A stretch of DNA of 64,000 bases from Rhodospirillaceae bacterium (GCA_902579545.1 CACHHO010000002.1:1-64000), one strand, 5' to 3'. Positions 8,169-17,311 are shown, counted from the stretch's first letter. A program made the numbers and translations. Notes: generated by a model from the sequence alone, not told the origin.

Positions 8169-8192
8169 GATAATATTTACAAACTTTTTTTT
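8155..8192 (+). terminator. Rho-independent terminator after the SDR gene
   Basis: AGTTTGTAA at 8155-8163 pairs perfectly with TTACAAACT at 8177-8185, a 9-base-pair stem with a 13-base loop, followed by a run of T to 8192. The stem starts inside the last codons of the SDR gene. GC content is low, so termination may be partial. Confidence 0.55.
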
Positions 8193-8209
8193 TAATATAA
8201 AATTTAGAT

Positions 8210-9346
8210 ATGTTTCAAAGAAGTGTATTTAGCGAGGAGCAAAATTTTTTTAGAGAAACAACTGCTAAGTTTGTGGACAAGGAAATTTTGCCTTATCATA
8301 GCAAATGGGAAAAAGATGGAATTGTTCCCAAGGAAATATGGTTAAAAGCAGGAGAAGTAGGACTACTTTGTCCAAATGTGCCTAAAGAATATGGTGGTAT
8401 AGGAGGAGACTTTAGATTTAATGTTATTATTGTCGAGGAACTTGCAAGAATTGGGGCTACAGGACCTGGCTTTGCAGTTCATTCTGACATAGTTGCTCCT
8501 TATTTAATTAATTATAGTTCTTCAGCACAAAAAAAGAACTATTTACCTAAAATGGTGAAAGGTGAAATAATTACAGCAATAGCTATGACAGAGCCAGGGA
8601 CAGGTTCTGATCTGCAAAACATTAAGACAAAGGCTATAATTAATAATGATACTATTGTGCTAAATGGTTCTAAAACTTTTATTACTAATGGACAGAACGC
8701 TGATTTGGTATTAGTTGTAGCAAAAACCGATTCTACGAAAAAAGCAAAAGGAATTTCTATAGTTTTATGCGAAAAGTATAGAAAAGGTTTTAAAAAAGGT
8801 AAAAACTTAGAAAAAATTGGACTGAAAGCACAAGATACATCTGAATTATTTTTTCAAGATGTTCAGTTACCACTAGAAAATATATTAGGTAATTCTGGAC
8901 AAGGATTTGCACAATTAATGGACGAACTTCCTCAAGAAAGACTCTCAATTGCGGTTACCGCTATTGCATCAGCTGAAGCTGCCCTTAATTGGACTGTAAG
9001 TTATACAAAAGAAAGAACTGCATTTAATACTAAAATTATTAACTTTCAAAATACTAAATTTATACTTGCAAAGTTAAAATCAGAGCTAGCTGTCGCTAGA
9101 ACTTATATTGATAGATGTATTCATGAGCATATTAATAATAATTTTACAGCAGAAGACGGAGCAATAGCAAAATTGTGGAGTACTGAATTACAATTTAAAG
9201 TAATTGATGAATGTCTCCAATTATTTGGAGGCTATGGCTACATGCATGAATATCCAATTGCAAAAGCATTCATGGACTCAAGAGTGCAAAGAATATATGG
9301 GGGCACTAGTGAAATTATGAAAGAAATAATTAGTAGAAACTTATAG
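8210..9346 (+). CDS. acyl-CoA dehydrogenase (long-chain type)
   Basis: This 378-residue flavoprotein catalyses the first step of fatty-acyl-CoA oxidation, forming trans-2-enoyl-CoA. It carries the family signature AMTEPGTGSD and the C-terminal signature around FGGYGYMHEYPI and RIYGGTSEIM. The short-chain catalytic Glu position in that last motif is Gly. Instead a Glu is present in LPQERL, as in long-chain and isovaleryl types, where it is the base. The thiolase follows after 9 bases, so they form an operon. Electrons would pass to ETF, which is not encoded here. Chain-length preference cannot be settled from sequence. Confidence 0.9.
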   Translation: MFQRSVFSEEQNFFRETTAKFVDKEILPYHSKWEKDGIVPKEIWLKAGEVGLLCPNVPKEYGGIGGDFRFNVIIVEELARIGATGPGFAVHSDIVAPYLINYSSSAQKKNYLPKMVKGEIITAIAMTEPGTGSDLQNIKTKAIINNDTIVLNGSKTFITNGQNADLVLVVAKTDSTKKAKGISIVLCEKYRKGFKKGKNLEKIGLKAQDTSELFFQDVQLPLENILGNSGQGFAQLMDELPQERLSIAVTAIASAEAALNWTVSYTKERTAFNTKIINFQNTKFILAKLKSELAVARTYIDRCIHEHINNNFTAEDGAIAKLWSTELQFKVIDECLQLFGGYGYMHEYPIAKAFMDSRVQRIYGGTSEIMKEIISRNL

Positions 9347-9355
9347 GGAAAAATT

Positions 9356-10564
9356 ATGCCTGAAGCTTATATATATGATGCAATTAGAACTCCAAGAGGT
9401 AAAGGGAAAATATCCGGTTCATTACACGAAATTTCTCCAGTGAAATTAGCCTCCAAAACTCTTAAAAAATTAAAAGAAAGAAACAATTTAAATACTAAAC
9501 TTTTAGATGACGTAGTATTGGGCTGTGTTCATCCTATTAATGAGCAAGGGTCTGATATCGCAAGGATATCAGTTTTAGATGCTGACTATGATCAATCAGT
9601 TCCAGGGACACAGGTTGATAGATTCTGTGCATCAGGTTTAGAAGCCTGTAATATAGCTGCAGCTCAAATCATGAGTGGACAGTCTGATCTAACTATAGGG
9701 GGTGGTATAGAATCTATGTCTAGAGTACCAATGGGTAGTGTTGGAGGAGCTTGGATGACTGATCCAACTGTTGCATTTAAGACTTATTTTGTACCACAAG
9801 GAATATCAGCAGATCTTTTAGCTACTAAGTATAATTATAGTAGAGACGACGTTGATTTATATGCTGTAAATTCTCAAAAAAAAGCTTCTAACGCCTGGGA
9901 AAAAAAATATTTTAGTAAGAGCATAATAGATATATATGATCAAAATGGTGACTTAATGCTTAATTATGATGAATTAATTAGAAAAGAAACTACAATGCAA
10001 AGTTTAGCTTCTCTAAATCCTTCCTTTCAAAAAATAGGAAAAGAAACAGGATTAAATGAAGTAGCATTAATGAAATATCCTGAAAGTAAAAAAATTAATC
10101 ATGTGCATCATGCAGGAAACTCATCAGGTATAGTTGATGGAGCTGCTGCTGTTCTAATTGGAAATAAAGAAATAGGAATTAAATTAGGAATTAAACCCAG
10201 AGCAAAAATTAAAGCATTTTCTTCTATAGGAACTGAACCTACAATAATGTTAACAGGTCCTGAACATGCATCAAATAAAGTTTTTCAGAGAACTAAGATG
10301 CATCCTAATGACATTGATTTATTTGAAGTAAATGAAGCCTTTGCAGCAGTTGTTCTAAGATATATAGACGCTTTAAAGGTTAGTGAAGATAAAGTAAATG
10401 TAAATGGAGGAGCTATAGCTATGGGACATCCCCTTGGAGCAACAGGATCCATGTTGTTGGGGACTCTTCTTGATGAATTAGAAAGAAGAAATTTATCTAC
10501 TGGACTAATTACTCTATGTGTAGGAGCAGGTATGGGGACTGCTACTATTATAGAAAGAGTTTAA
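9356..10564 (+). CDS. acetyl-CoA C-acyltransferase (thiolase)
   Basis: This 402-residue thiolase cleaves 3-ketoacyl-CoA or condenses acetyl-CoA. The acylated Cys lies in DRFCASGLEA (about residue 91), followed by the NEAFAAV motif, GGAIAMGHPLGATG with the catalytic His, and the second Cys in CVGAGMGTA. The length is normal. It sits between the acyl-CoA dehydrogenase and the crotonase-type protein, so it most likely closes a beta-oxidation cycle. The enoyl-CoA hydratase and 3-hydroxyacyl-CoA dehydrogenase halves are not intact in the next gene, so those steps need partners from elsewhere. Confidence 0.92.
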   Translation: MPEAYIYDAIRTPRGKGKISGSLHEISPVKLASKTLKKLKERNNLNTKLLDDVVLGCVHPINEQGSDIARISVLDADYDQSVPGTQVDRFCASGLEACNIAAAQIMSGQSDLTIGGGIESMSRVPMGSVGGAWMTDPTVAFKTYFVPQGISADLLATKYNYSRDDVDLYAVNSQKKASNAWEKKYFSKSIIDIYDQNGDLMLNYDELIRKETTMQSLASLNPSFQKIGKETGLNEVALMKYPESKKINHVHHAGNSSGIVDGAAAVLIGNKEIGIKLGIKPRAKIKAFSSIGTEPTIMLTGPEHASNKVFQRTKMHPNDIDLFEVNEAFAAVVLRYIDALKVSEDKVNVNGGAIAMGHPLGATGSMLLGTLLDELERRNLSTGLITLCVGAGMGTATIIERV

Positions 10565-10567
10565 AAA

Positions 10568-11308
10568 GTGTCTTTGGTAGATTTTGAATTATCTAAAGAC
10601 TACTCTTATATTAAAATAATTGGCTCAGACTTTAACTTAAATTCATTTGAAAAATTTAAAGAAATTATAAAAAACTTAAATCAAAAAAATTGTATTAAAA
10701 AAGTAAGTATTGAAGGAAACTTTAACTCTAGGTTACTAGTTAATGAAATTTTTTCTAAGTCAGGTAAAACATCTCTTGATGATTTACTTTATTTATTACA
10801 GGCATTAGCTAAAACAATTGAAGACAGTGATATTTTATTTACGGCTAATATTAATGGTATTGCTAAGGGTCCTGCTATGGAAATTGCGTTAGCATGTAAT
10901 TTTGTTAAAGCTAAAACTGGAACTATTTTTAACTTTACTAAAAATGAAAAAATATTTTTTTTGGGCACTATCCAACGGCTTATTAATATTTTGGGATATA
11001 AAAAAACTCTTCAACTATTATTAATTGAAAAAACTATAAATTTTGAAGATGCAACTGATTTAAAAATAATAAATAGCAATATAGATAAAACCTTAATTAG
11101 GAACAAACCTTTTTGGGATCAAGCTTTCACTAACACTTTTATATTTTTTAATTCTAAAATACATAGTACCTATAAGAACCTAATACCTGAATACATGGCA
11201 ATACTCTCAATCATATTTGAAAGCTCTATATGCGACTATGAGGTAGGTTTATCAATTGAAAGAAGATGGGTAAAATGGTTAATTTTAAACAATATTAAAA
11301 AATCTTAA
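10568..11308 (+). CDS. crotonase-domain protein, FadJ-like without dehydrogenase domains
   Basis: This 246-residue protein with a GTG start 4 bases after the thiolase looks like the N-terminal third of a FadJ/FadB multifunctional enzyme. The oxyanion segment is recognisable as NGIAKGPAMEIALACN, keeping one Glu. The second catalytic loop (normally PE...PGAGGTQR) is shortened to ...FLGTIQRL. After the crotonase domain comes a piece resembling the FadJ linker (YMAILSIIFESS, then SIERRWVKW), and the protein ends where the NAD-binding domain would begin. Hydratase activity is doubtful. It could be a shrinking remnant or a structural partner of the thiolase. Homology is fairly sure and function is not. 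Confidence 0.6.
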   Translation: MSLVDFELSKDYSYIKIIGSDFNLNSFEKFKEIIKNLNQKNCIKKVSIEGNFNSRLLVNEIFSKSGKTSLDDLLYLLQALAKTIEDSDILFTANINGIAKGPAMEIALACNFVKAKTGTIFNFTKNEKIFFLGTIQRLINILGYKKTLQLLLIEKTINFEDATDLKIINSNIDKTLIRNKPFWDQAFTNTFIFFNSKIHSTYKNLIPEYMAILSIIFESSICDYEVGLSIERRWVKWLILNNIKKS

Positions 11309-11317
11309 AAAAATTTT

Positions 11318-11677
11318 CTATTTTTCTTTAAAGCTTAACGCAACTGAGTTTATGCAATATCTCAATCCAGTAGGCTTAGGCCCATCGGGAAATACGTGCC
11401 CCAAGTGAGACTCACAACTACTACACTTTACTTCAACCCTCCTCATTCCATAACTATTGTCTTCTAATTCTTTTACGACCTCATCTTCAATTAAAGCATA
11501 AAATGCAGGCCATCCTGTCCCTGAGTCAAATTTATGTTCTGATGAAAAAATAACCTTTCCACAGTTAATACAAGAATAAATTCCTTCTTTTTTATTGTAA
11601 TTAAATTCTCCTGAAAACGGGGGTTCTGTAGCCCCTTCTCTGGTAACTTTATATGTTAAACTTTTTTTAGACTCCAT
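11318..11677 (-). CDS. msrB: peptide-methionine (R)-S-oxide reductase
   Basis: MsrB reduces R-methionine sulfoxide in proteins. The 119-residue product has all key features: two CxxC zinc pairs (CINCGK and CSSCES), SGTGWPAFY, GHVFPDGPKPTGLRYC with the catalytic Cys, and the terminal NSVALSF. There is no signal peptide, so it acts in the cytosol. It stands alone on the minus strand, converging with the crotonase gene over a 9-base gap and diverging from the MaoC-domain gene. Confidence 0.95.
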   Translation of the reverse strand: MESKKSLTYKVTREGATEPPFSGEFNYNKKEGIYSCINCGKVIFSSEHKFDSGTGWPAFYALIEDEVVKELEDNSYGMRRVEVKCSSCESHLGHVFPDGPKPTGLRYCINSVALSFKEK

Positions 11678-11721
11678 AATAATTAAATAGCATTTTTTCC
11701 ATGAAATGTTAATCTATTTCG

Positions 11722-12186
11722 ATGAGTAAGAAAATAATAGAATCGCCGGATATGTTTAAGAGTATGGCAGGAAACTTTTTGGGATATAGTGAGTGGAAGC
11801 AAGTAACTCAAAAAGAAATTGATAACTTCGCCACTGCTACTGAAGACTATCAATGGATACATGTTAATGAAGAGAAAGCTAAAAAAGTAAGCCCCTTCAA
11901 AAAAACGATTGCTCACGGATATTATTCATTATCTCTAATACCAAAGTTTGTATATGAAGTATGGGAATGTAAAAAACTAAAACTAATTTTAAATTATGGA
12001 ACTGAAAAAATAAGATTTATATCACCTGTAGTCTGTAATAATTCAATAAGAGCAGCTATTTCAGTTCTTGATGCTATTGATTACAAAGGTGGGATATTGT
12101 TAAAAAGTAAAATAAATATAGAAATAAGAAATAAAGAAAAGCCAGCTCTATCAGCTGAAACTCTAAGTTTATTATTTTCTCAGTGA
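11722..12186 (+). CDS. MaoC family dehydratase
   Basis: This 154-residue hot-dog fold protein is of the MaoC/(R)-specific enoyl-CoA hydratase type. The hydratase motif is visible as FATATEDYQWIHVNEE, holding the Asp and His that act on the substrate. AHGYYSLSLIP follows, as in the typical AHG segment. Such proteins hydrate enoyl-CoA or act on related acyl-CoA esters. It converges with the HAD gene, the two overlapping by 7 bases at their stops. Its exact substrate is unknown. It might supply the hydratase step missing from the 8-11 kb cluster, though this is only a guess from proximity. Confidence 0.85.
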   Translation: MSKKIIESPDMFKSMAGNFLGYSEWKQVTQKEIDNFATATEDYQWIHVNEEKAKKVSPFKKTIAHGYYSLSLIPKFVYEVWECKKLKLILNYGTEKIRFISPVVCNNSIRAAISVLDAIDYKGGILLKSKINIEIRNKEKPALSAETLSLLFSQ

Positions 12187-12887
12187 TTTAATTTTTTTTT
12201 ATTAATAATTAAATGTTTTAAACATGAAACTTCTAAGTCTGGTTTAAATTTTTTCTCTATAAATTTATATTTAAAGCTTCCATATTCATCCTCTCTTTTA
12301 ATAAAAACTGTTCTCATTCCTAATTTAGAGGCTGCATATAAGTCATTTTTATGTGAGGCTACCAAAGCACATTCATCGGGTTTTAAATTAAGCATTCTTG
12401 CTGCTCCTATATAAACTATTTTATTAGGTTTATATTTTTTAAAATGTTCTGCAGAAAATAAAAAATCAAATTTTAGTTTAGCATAATTAAAAAGATTTTT
12501 TTGAAGCCTTATATTACCATTTGAAAGACTAGCTGTTATAAAATACTTATTTAATTCATTTAATCCTACTATACTATCATTCCAAGGGTCCAGCTTATGC
12601 CAAAGCATAATCAAATATTTTTTTTCTTTTTTACTTAGCTTATAAAATTTCATTTTCTTTAAAACTTTTTCGAGTGTCATCTCATGAAGTTCATCCAATG
12701 TCTTCCAAGAAATACTTTTGTTATTAACTTTATTAAGTATAGGTTGATATTCCTTTCTCCAACTTATTACAAACTCTTCTAAATCATATATTCTGTTTTT
12801 AAAAACTTCTAACTTCTGAGATCCTTTAATAATAGAAGATCTCCAATCTACTAAAGTCCCAAATATATCAAAAAAAAGTGCTTTCAT
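12180..12887 (-). CDS. HAD hydrolase, haloacid dehalogenase type II-like
   Basis: This 235-residue HAD-superfamily protein has the nucleophile Asp at position 7 in FFDIFGTLVDW, the second motif ASLSNGN, the Lys motif in FKKYKPN, and the acidic motif around VASHKNDLYAA. The FGTLVDW form and a long cap after it fit the (S)-2-haloacid dehalogenase subgroup. Many members in non-halogen niches have unassigned substrates, so the name describes family only. It has its own ATG and faces a 62-base divergent gap shared with fabI. Confidence 0.8.
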   Translation of the reverse strand: MKALFFDIFGTLVDWRSSIIKGSQKLEVFKNRIYDLEEFVISWRKEYQPILNKVNNKSISWKTLDELHEMTLEKVLKKMKFYKLSKKEKKYLIMLWHKLDPWNDSIVGLNELNKYFITASLSNGNIRLQKNLFNYAKLKFDFLFSAEHFKKYKPNKIVYIGAARMLNLKPDECALVASHKNDLYAASKLGMRTVFIKREDEYGSFKYKFIEKKFKPDLEVSCLKHLIINKKKLNH

Positions 12888-12949
12888 ATTAAAAGTAAAT
12901 TATTAAACTAATTATTGTAATATATAATTAAAATATATTAATATAAATT

Positions 12950-13765
12950 ATGAAAGATTTAAAAAGTTCTATTTTAAAGGGTAAAAAAGGTTTAGTTATT
13001 GGTATAGCTAATGAAAGATCACTAGCATGGGGAATAGCAAAAAGTGCCTTTCAGCATGGCGGAGAACTTGCACTTACATATCAAAATGAAGCTCTTAAAA
13101 AAAGGCTCATTCCACTAGCTGATAAAATCAACTCTGATCATATATATGAATTCGATATACAAAATTATGAAAAAATTCCTGTTTTTTTAAAAAAATTAAG
13201 TCAAGAATTTGGCAAATTAGATTTTATTGTTCATGCTGTAGCTTTTTCTGACAAAGAAGAATTAAAAGGGGATTATGTAGACACATCAAAATCAAATTTC
13301 TTGAATACCATGGAAATATCTTGCTATTCTTTTACAGCATTAATTAAAGAAGCCTTACCTTTCATGAATGATAAAGCAAATTTCTTAACTTTGTCTTATT
13401 ATGGTGCGGAAAAAGTTATTCCCCATTATAATGTGATGGGAATAGCTAAGTCAGCCTTAGAAACAAGTGTTAAATATTTAGCTGCTGATTTAGGTAAAAA
13501 AGGTTTTAGAGTAAATGCTATATCTGCTGGACCTGTCCGAACACTTGCGGCATCAGGTATATCTGATTTTAGATATATTTTAAAGTGGAATGAGTATAAT
13601 TCGCCGCTTGAGAGAAATATTACTTTAGATGATGTTGGTGGAGCCTCTGTTTATTTATTATCTGAATTAAGTAGTGGGACAACCGGAGAAATATTACATG
13701 TGGATGCTGGATATAACGTAATAGGAATGAAAAATGTAAATGCTCCTGACATAAGTAAAGTTTGA
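12950..13765 (+). CDS. fabI: enoyl-[acyl-carrier-protein] reductase
   Basis: FabI performs the last reduction of each fatty-acid elongation cycle using NAD(P)H. The 271-residue protein has the FabI-type nucleotide motif GIANERSLAWGIA, the HAVAFSD segment, and the catalytic Tyr-x6-Lys as YNVMGIAK following LTLSYYGAEKV. The C-terminal half keeps TGEILHVDAGY. aroC starts 1 base after the stop, so the two are co-transcribed, as in other alphaproteobacteria. Confidence 0.95.
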   Translation: MKDLKSSILKGKKGLVIGIANERSLAWGIAKSAFQHGGELALTYQNEALKKRLIPLADKINSDHIYEFDIQNYEKIPVFLKKLSQEFGKLDFIVHAVAFSDKEELKGDYVDTSKSNFLNTMEISCYSFTALIKEALPFMNDKANFLTLSYYGAEKVIPHYNVMGIAKSALETSVKYLAADLGKKGFRVNAISAGPVRTLAASGISDFRYILKWNEYNSPLERNITLDDVGGASVYLLSELSSGTTGEILHVDAGYNVIGMKNVNAPDISKV

Positions 13766-13766
13766 T

Positions 13767-14837
13767 ATGTCCAATAATAGCATAGGAAAGATTCTTAAAC
13801 TTACTACATGGGGAGAAAGCCACGGAAAAGAAATTGGAGCAGTATTAGATGGTGTACCTTCTAATATAAAAATAAGTGAAGATTATATACAAAAATTTTT
13901 AGACCTACGTGCTCCTGGTACTTCTAAATTTGTTACTCAGAGAAAAGAAAAAGATAAAATAAATATAGTTTCTGGTGTTTTTAATGGTTATTCAACAGGT
14001 ACGCCCATTAGTCTGATAATTAAAAATACTGATCAAAAGAGTAAAGATTACAGTGAAATTAAACAAAAATTTCGTCCAGCCCACGCTGATTACACATACT
14101 ATAAAAAGTATGGAATAAGGGATTACAGAGGTGGAGGAAGGGCCAGTGCTAGAGAGACTGCCATGAGAGTGGCTGCAGGAGCAATAGCAAGACTTATATT
14201 AGGAAAAACTATATCTATTACCGGTGCAGTAGTTCAAATAGGTGAAAAAAAGATTAAAAAAAAGAAATGGGAAAATAATTTTATAAATAAAAATAATTTG
14301 TTTTGTCCAGACTCATCTGTTATCAAAGAGTGGGAAGATTATCTATTATCAATTAGGAAATCAGGATCATCATGTGGAGCACTCATAAAAGTTATAGCAA
14401 AAGGGGTTCCAGTAGGTTTGGGAGAACCAATTTATGGAAAACTTGATGCAGAACTAGCATCAGCTTTAATGGGTATTAATGCAGTAAAAGGTGTGGAAAT
14501 AGGTTCAGGTTTTAAAGTTGTAGAAATGACTGGAGAACAAAACTCAGATGAAATGAAGATAGATAAAAAAGGTAAAATATCTTTTTTCTCTAATAATGCA
14601 GGAGGAATTCTAGGTGGTATTTCATCTGGACAGGATATTATTTGTTCAGTTGCTGTAAAACCTACATCTTCAATATTAAAAAACCAAAAAACCATAAATA
14701 TTAAAAATAAAAATACTACAATTAGGACAATAGGAAGACATGATCCATGTGTAGGAATCAGATGCGTACCAATAGCCGAAGCAATGGTTGCATTAGTATT
14801 AGCAGATAACCTTTTGATAAGAAAAGTACAAAATTAA
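13767..14837 (+). CDS. aroC: chorismate synthase
   Basis: Chorismate synthase makes chorismate from EPSP using reduced FMN and is the last step of the shikimate pathway. The 356-residue protein shows all three family signatures: GESHGKEIGAVLDGVP at the N-terminus, YRGGGRASARET in the first third, and the C-terminal RHDPCVGIRCVPIAEAM. Length is typical. It directly follows fabI. The type II dehydroquinase of the same pathway lies at 60.5 kb. Confidence 0.96.
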   Translation: MSNNSIGKILKLTTWGESHGKEIGAVLDGVPSNIKISEDYIQKFLDLRAPGTSKFVTQRKEKDKINIVSGVFNGYSTGTPISLIIKNTDQKSKDYSEIKQKFRPAHADYTYYKKYGIRDYRGGGRASARETAMRVAAGAIARLILGKTISITGAVVQIGEKKIKKKKWENNFINKNNLFCPDSSVIKEWEDYLLSIRKSGSSCGALIKVIAKGVPVGLGEPIYGKLDAELASALMGINAVKGVEIGSGFKVVEMTGEQNSDEMKIDKKGKISFFSNNAGGILGGISSGQDIICSVAVKPTSSILKNQKTINIKNKNTTIRTIGRHDPCVGIRCVPIAEAMVALVLADNLLIRKVQN

Positions 14838-14856
14838 ATGTTTTAAAGGAATTTTT

Positions 14857-15420
14857 ATGAAAAATGAAAAGTTATGGTCTTTAAATATCCCTATAAAAAA
14901 GATAGTAAAAGATAAAGATATAAAGAATTTTTTTAAAATTTGTGAAGAAAAACTTGGATTAGTTCCTAATATAATAAAAACAAATAGCATCAATAAAAAA
15001 AAATTCACAGCCTTCAATATCTTTTATAATAGATTGATGCAAGATCAAAATTACTTATCAAAAATAGAAAAAGAGATGATTGCAGTTGTAGTCTCCTCTA
15101 CTAATAGGTGTTTATACTGTTGTGTTTCTCATGGAAGTACTTTAGGAAAGCTTTTAAAAAATAGTGAAAAAGCTAAAAATATACTTATAAATTATAGAGT
15201 CGCTCAAATTAAAAAAAAGCATAAGCTAATGCTTGATTTTGTGTATAAACTTACATTGAACTCTCACGAAATAAATGACTCTGATAGAAACCTACTTCGT
15301 AAAGCAAAATTTAATGATTATCAAATTTTGGAAATCATTGAAGTAGCAGCCTTTTTTAACATGACTAATAGAATTGCATCAGGCACCAATATGGTTCCTA
15401 ACAAAGAGTACTATAACTAG
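14857..15420 (+). CDS. AhpD/CMD-like peroxidase-related protein
   Basis: This 187-residue all-alpha protein is of the carboxymuconolactone decarboxylase/AhpD superfamily, in the subgroup often called peroxidase-related enzymes. The core is EKEMIAVVVSSTNRC followed by LYCCVSHG, which supplies the CxxC-type cysteines and the conserved His. AhpD proteins use such a pair to relay electrons to peroxiredoxin, but this subgroup has not been assigned a firm role. A good AAAGGA ribosome site precedes the ATG. The gene ends in a 4-base overlap with the stop of the opposing tlyA gene. Confidence 0.8.
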   Translation: MKNEKLWSLNIPIKKIVKDKDIKNFFKICEEKLGLVPNIIKTNSINKKKFTAFNIFYNRLMQDQNYLSKIEKEMIAVVVSSTNRCLYCCVSHGSTLGKLLKNSEKAKNILINYRVAQIKKKHKLMLDFVYKLTLNSHEINDSDRNLLRKAKFNDYQILEIIEVAAFFNMTNRIASGTNMVPNKEYYN

Positions 15421-16160
15421 CTCAGTCTTTTAATACTATAGATGAAATATTCTTTATTACCTTTTTGACCAGTAATAGGACTCTCACAAGTACCTCTAAT
15501 ATGCCAACTATTATTTGTCAACCAATCCTCTACTAAACTTTTAGCTTCTTGTCTAAATTTATTTTCGGTAACTATACCATTTTTACCTATTTTATCTTTT
15601 GATAACTCAAACTGAGGCTTAACTAATAAAATCAGGATAATTTTGTTTTTAGAATATACTACTATTCTTTCTAAAGCCTTTCTAATACTTATAAAAGAAA
15701 CATCACAAGTTATTAAATTAATTTTTTTATCTATATCTTCTAAATCTAAATTTCTTATATTTGTTTTATCTAAAACATCAACCTTGTTATTTGTTACTAA
15801 TTTCCAATTAAGTTGCCCTTTTCCAACATCAATACTATAAACTTTTTTTGCTTTATTTTTTATAAGAACATCAGTAAAACCTCCTGTGGAAGCTCCAATA
15901 TCTGCACAAATTTTATTTTCCACGTTAATATTATATTTTTTTATTAAATATGATAATTTAACACCACCTCTTGAAACCCAATCATGATCCTTGGATAATA
16001 TTCTTATTTTAACTGATAAGGGCAATTTAGTTCCACTTTTTTCTAGTTTCTTTTCATTGACGATAACCTTTCCAGACATTATCAGTGCTTTAGCCTTTGT
16101 AGTATTTTCAGCAATACCTTTCTTTACTAAAATTTTATCTAGCCTTTCCTTTATTATCAT
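15417..16160 (-). CDS. tlyA: TlyA family rRNA 2'-O-methyltransferase
   Basis: This 247-residue protein has an N-terminal S4 RNA-binding domain (RLDKILVKKG, then ALIMSGKVIVNEK, about residues 5-65) and an FtsJ-like SAM-binding domain with ADIGASTGGFTDVL. Homologues methylate ribose in rRNA; the haemolysin name is historical. It overlaps the ispA stop by 1 base and belongs to the xseB-ispA-tlyA operon. In many alphaproteobacteria dxs stands between ispA and tlyA, and it is absent here. Confidence 0.88.
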   Translation of the reverse strand: MIIKERLDKILVKKGIAENTTKAKALIMSGKVIVNEKKLEKSGTKLPLSVKIRILSKDHDWVSRGGVKLSYLIKKYNINVENKICADIGASTGGFTDVLIKNKAKKVYSIDVGKGQLNWKLVTNNKVDVLDKTNIRNLDLEDIDKKINLITCDVSFISIRKALERIVVYSKNKIILILLVKPQFELSKDKIGKNGIVTENKFRQEAKSLVEDWLTNNSWHIRGTCESPITGQKGNKEYFIYSIKRLS

Positions 16161-17065
16161 TAATTTTTTCTGTAATTAAGAAAGTCTATCAATTCTATTA
16201 ATGTAGTGGTATTTTTATTAATCCCTTTTAACCTTTCTTTGGTTTTAAAACATAAGTTTTTTAATTGAGTTTTAGCATAATTAATATCTTTTAGTCTTAT
16301 GATAGTTGCCTTATTTTTAGCTTGATCTTTATTAACTCTTTTTCCCATTTCTTTTTCTGTTCCTTCTAAATCTAATATGTCATCTTTTGTTTGAAATATT
16401 CTTCCAATAAGTAATCCTATCTCATAAAGGTCTTCTTGCTCTTTTGTATTAGCTCCTCCCAAAATTCCAGCAGTTCTAGTGCAAAAGGCTAGAAGTAAAC
16501 TTGTTTTTTTTTCTTGAATATTTTTATATTTTTTCATAGTGAGCAAATAATCTTTTTTCTCAGCTTCAAGATCCAAATACTGTCCAGCTAAGACACCTTC
16601 AGCACCTATTACATCTGAAAAATCATTTAAAATTTTTAATTTGTTATCATTTTTTATTCTAAAATCTTTTAATGTAAGAAGTTTAAAAGCATATACCAAC
16701 AAAGAGGCTCCTCCTAAAAGTGCATTTGCTTCATTAAAAGCCATATGCACAGTAGGTTTTCCTCTTCTTAATTCATCATTATCCATACACGGTAGATCAT
16801 CATAAATTAATGAGAAGCAATGAGCTAATTCAACTGCCATTGAAGGGAAAATGTATAATGCTGGTTTAACGCCATATATTTTGGCAGTTTCTGTTAACAA
16901 AAAAGGTCTTATTCCCTTCCCTCCACCTAGAACTGCATAAAACATAATTTTCTTTATTTCACTTGGAGTATTTAATTTATTCAAGTAAATTTTTATATTT
17001 TTGTCTATGAAAGTTTTATTTTTTTTTAAAAACTTAAAAATATTACTGTTGTCATTTTTATGCAT
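16160..17065 (-). CDS. ispA: polyprenyl synthetase (farnesyl/geranylgeranyl diphosphate synthase)
   Basis: This 301-residue trans-prenyltransferase condenses DMAPP and IPP into C15 or C20 diphosphate. The first aspartate motif is YDDLPCMDND with the RRGKPTVH that follows it, and the second is QTKDDILDLEG. GGGKGIRP near the N-terminus binds IPP. The CxxxD between the Asp residues of the first motif is typical of IspA. It lies in an operon between xseB and tlyA. Product length cannot be fixed from sequence alone. Confidence 0.9.
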   Translation of the reverse strand: MHKNDNSNIFKFLKKNKTFIDKNIKIYLNKLNTPSEIKKIMFYAVLGGGKGIRPFLLTETAKIYGVKPALYIFPSMAVELAHCFSLIYDDLPCMDNDELRRGKPTVHMAFNEANALLGGASLLVYAFKLLTLKDFRIKNDNKLKILNDFSDVIGAEGVLAGQYLDLEAEKKDYLLTMKKYKNIQEKKTSLLLAFCTRTAGILGGANTKEQEDLYEIGLLIGRIFQTKDDILDLEGTEKEMGKRVNKDQAKNKATIIRLKDINYAKTQLKNLCFKTKERLKGINKNTTTLIELIDFLNYRKN

Positions 17066-17083
17066 AAAGTAAATGTTAAATAT

Positions 17084-17290
17084 TTATTTATTTTTTTTTG
17101 TTTGGATAGTTTCTATTCTTTCTTGTGCATTTTTCAATTTATCTTCACATATATTTTTTAGTTTTATACCTTTTTCATATGCTGTTATGGCTTTTTCTAA
17201 TTCCATATCACCATTATTTAGTTCATCTACAATTTTTTCTAAGTTTTTAAGTGCTTCCTCAAAACTAATTTCATCTTTATTATCTGTCAT
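17084..17290 (-). CDS. xseB: exodeoxyribonuclease VII small subunit
   Basis: This 68-residue helical protein has the XseB pattern: SFEEALKNLEKIVDELNNG, then the MELEKAITAYEKGIKL stretch. Several copies bind each XseA large subunit to form the single-strand exonuclease. xseA is not in the window. It is 18 bases upstream of ispA on the same strand, the usual alphaproteobacterial neighbour. Confidence 0.92.
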   Translation of the reverse strand: MTDNKDEISFEEALKNLEKIVDELNNGDMELEKAITAYEKGIKLKNICEDKLKNAQERIETIQTKKNK

Positions 17291-17311
17291 TAAATATCTC
17301 CAATTCTTATA

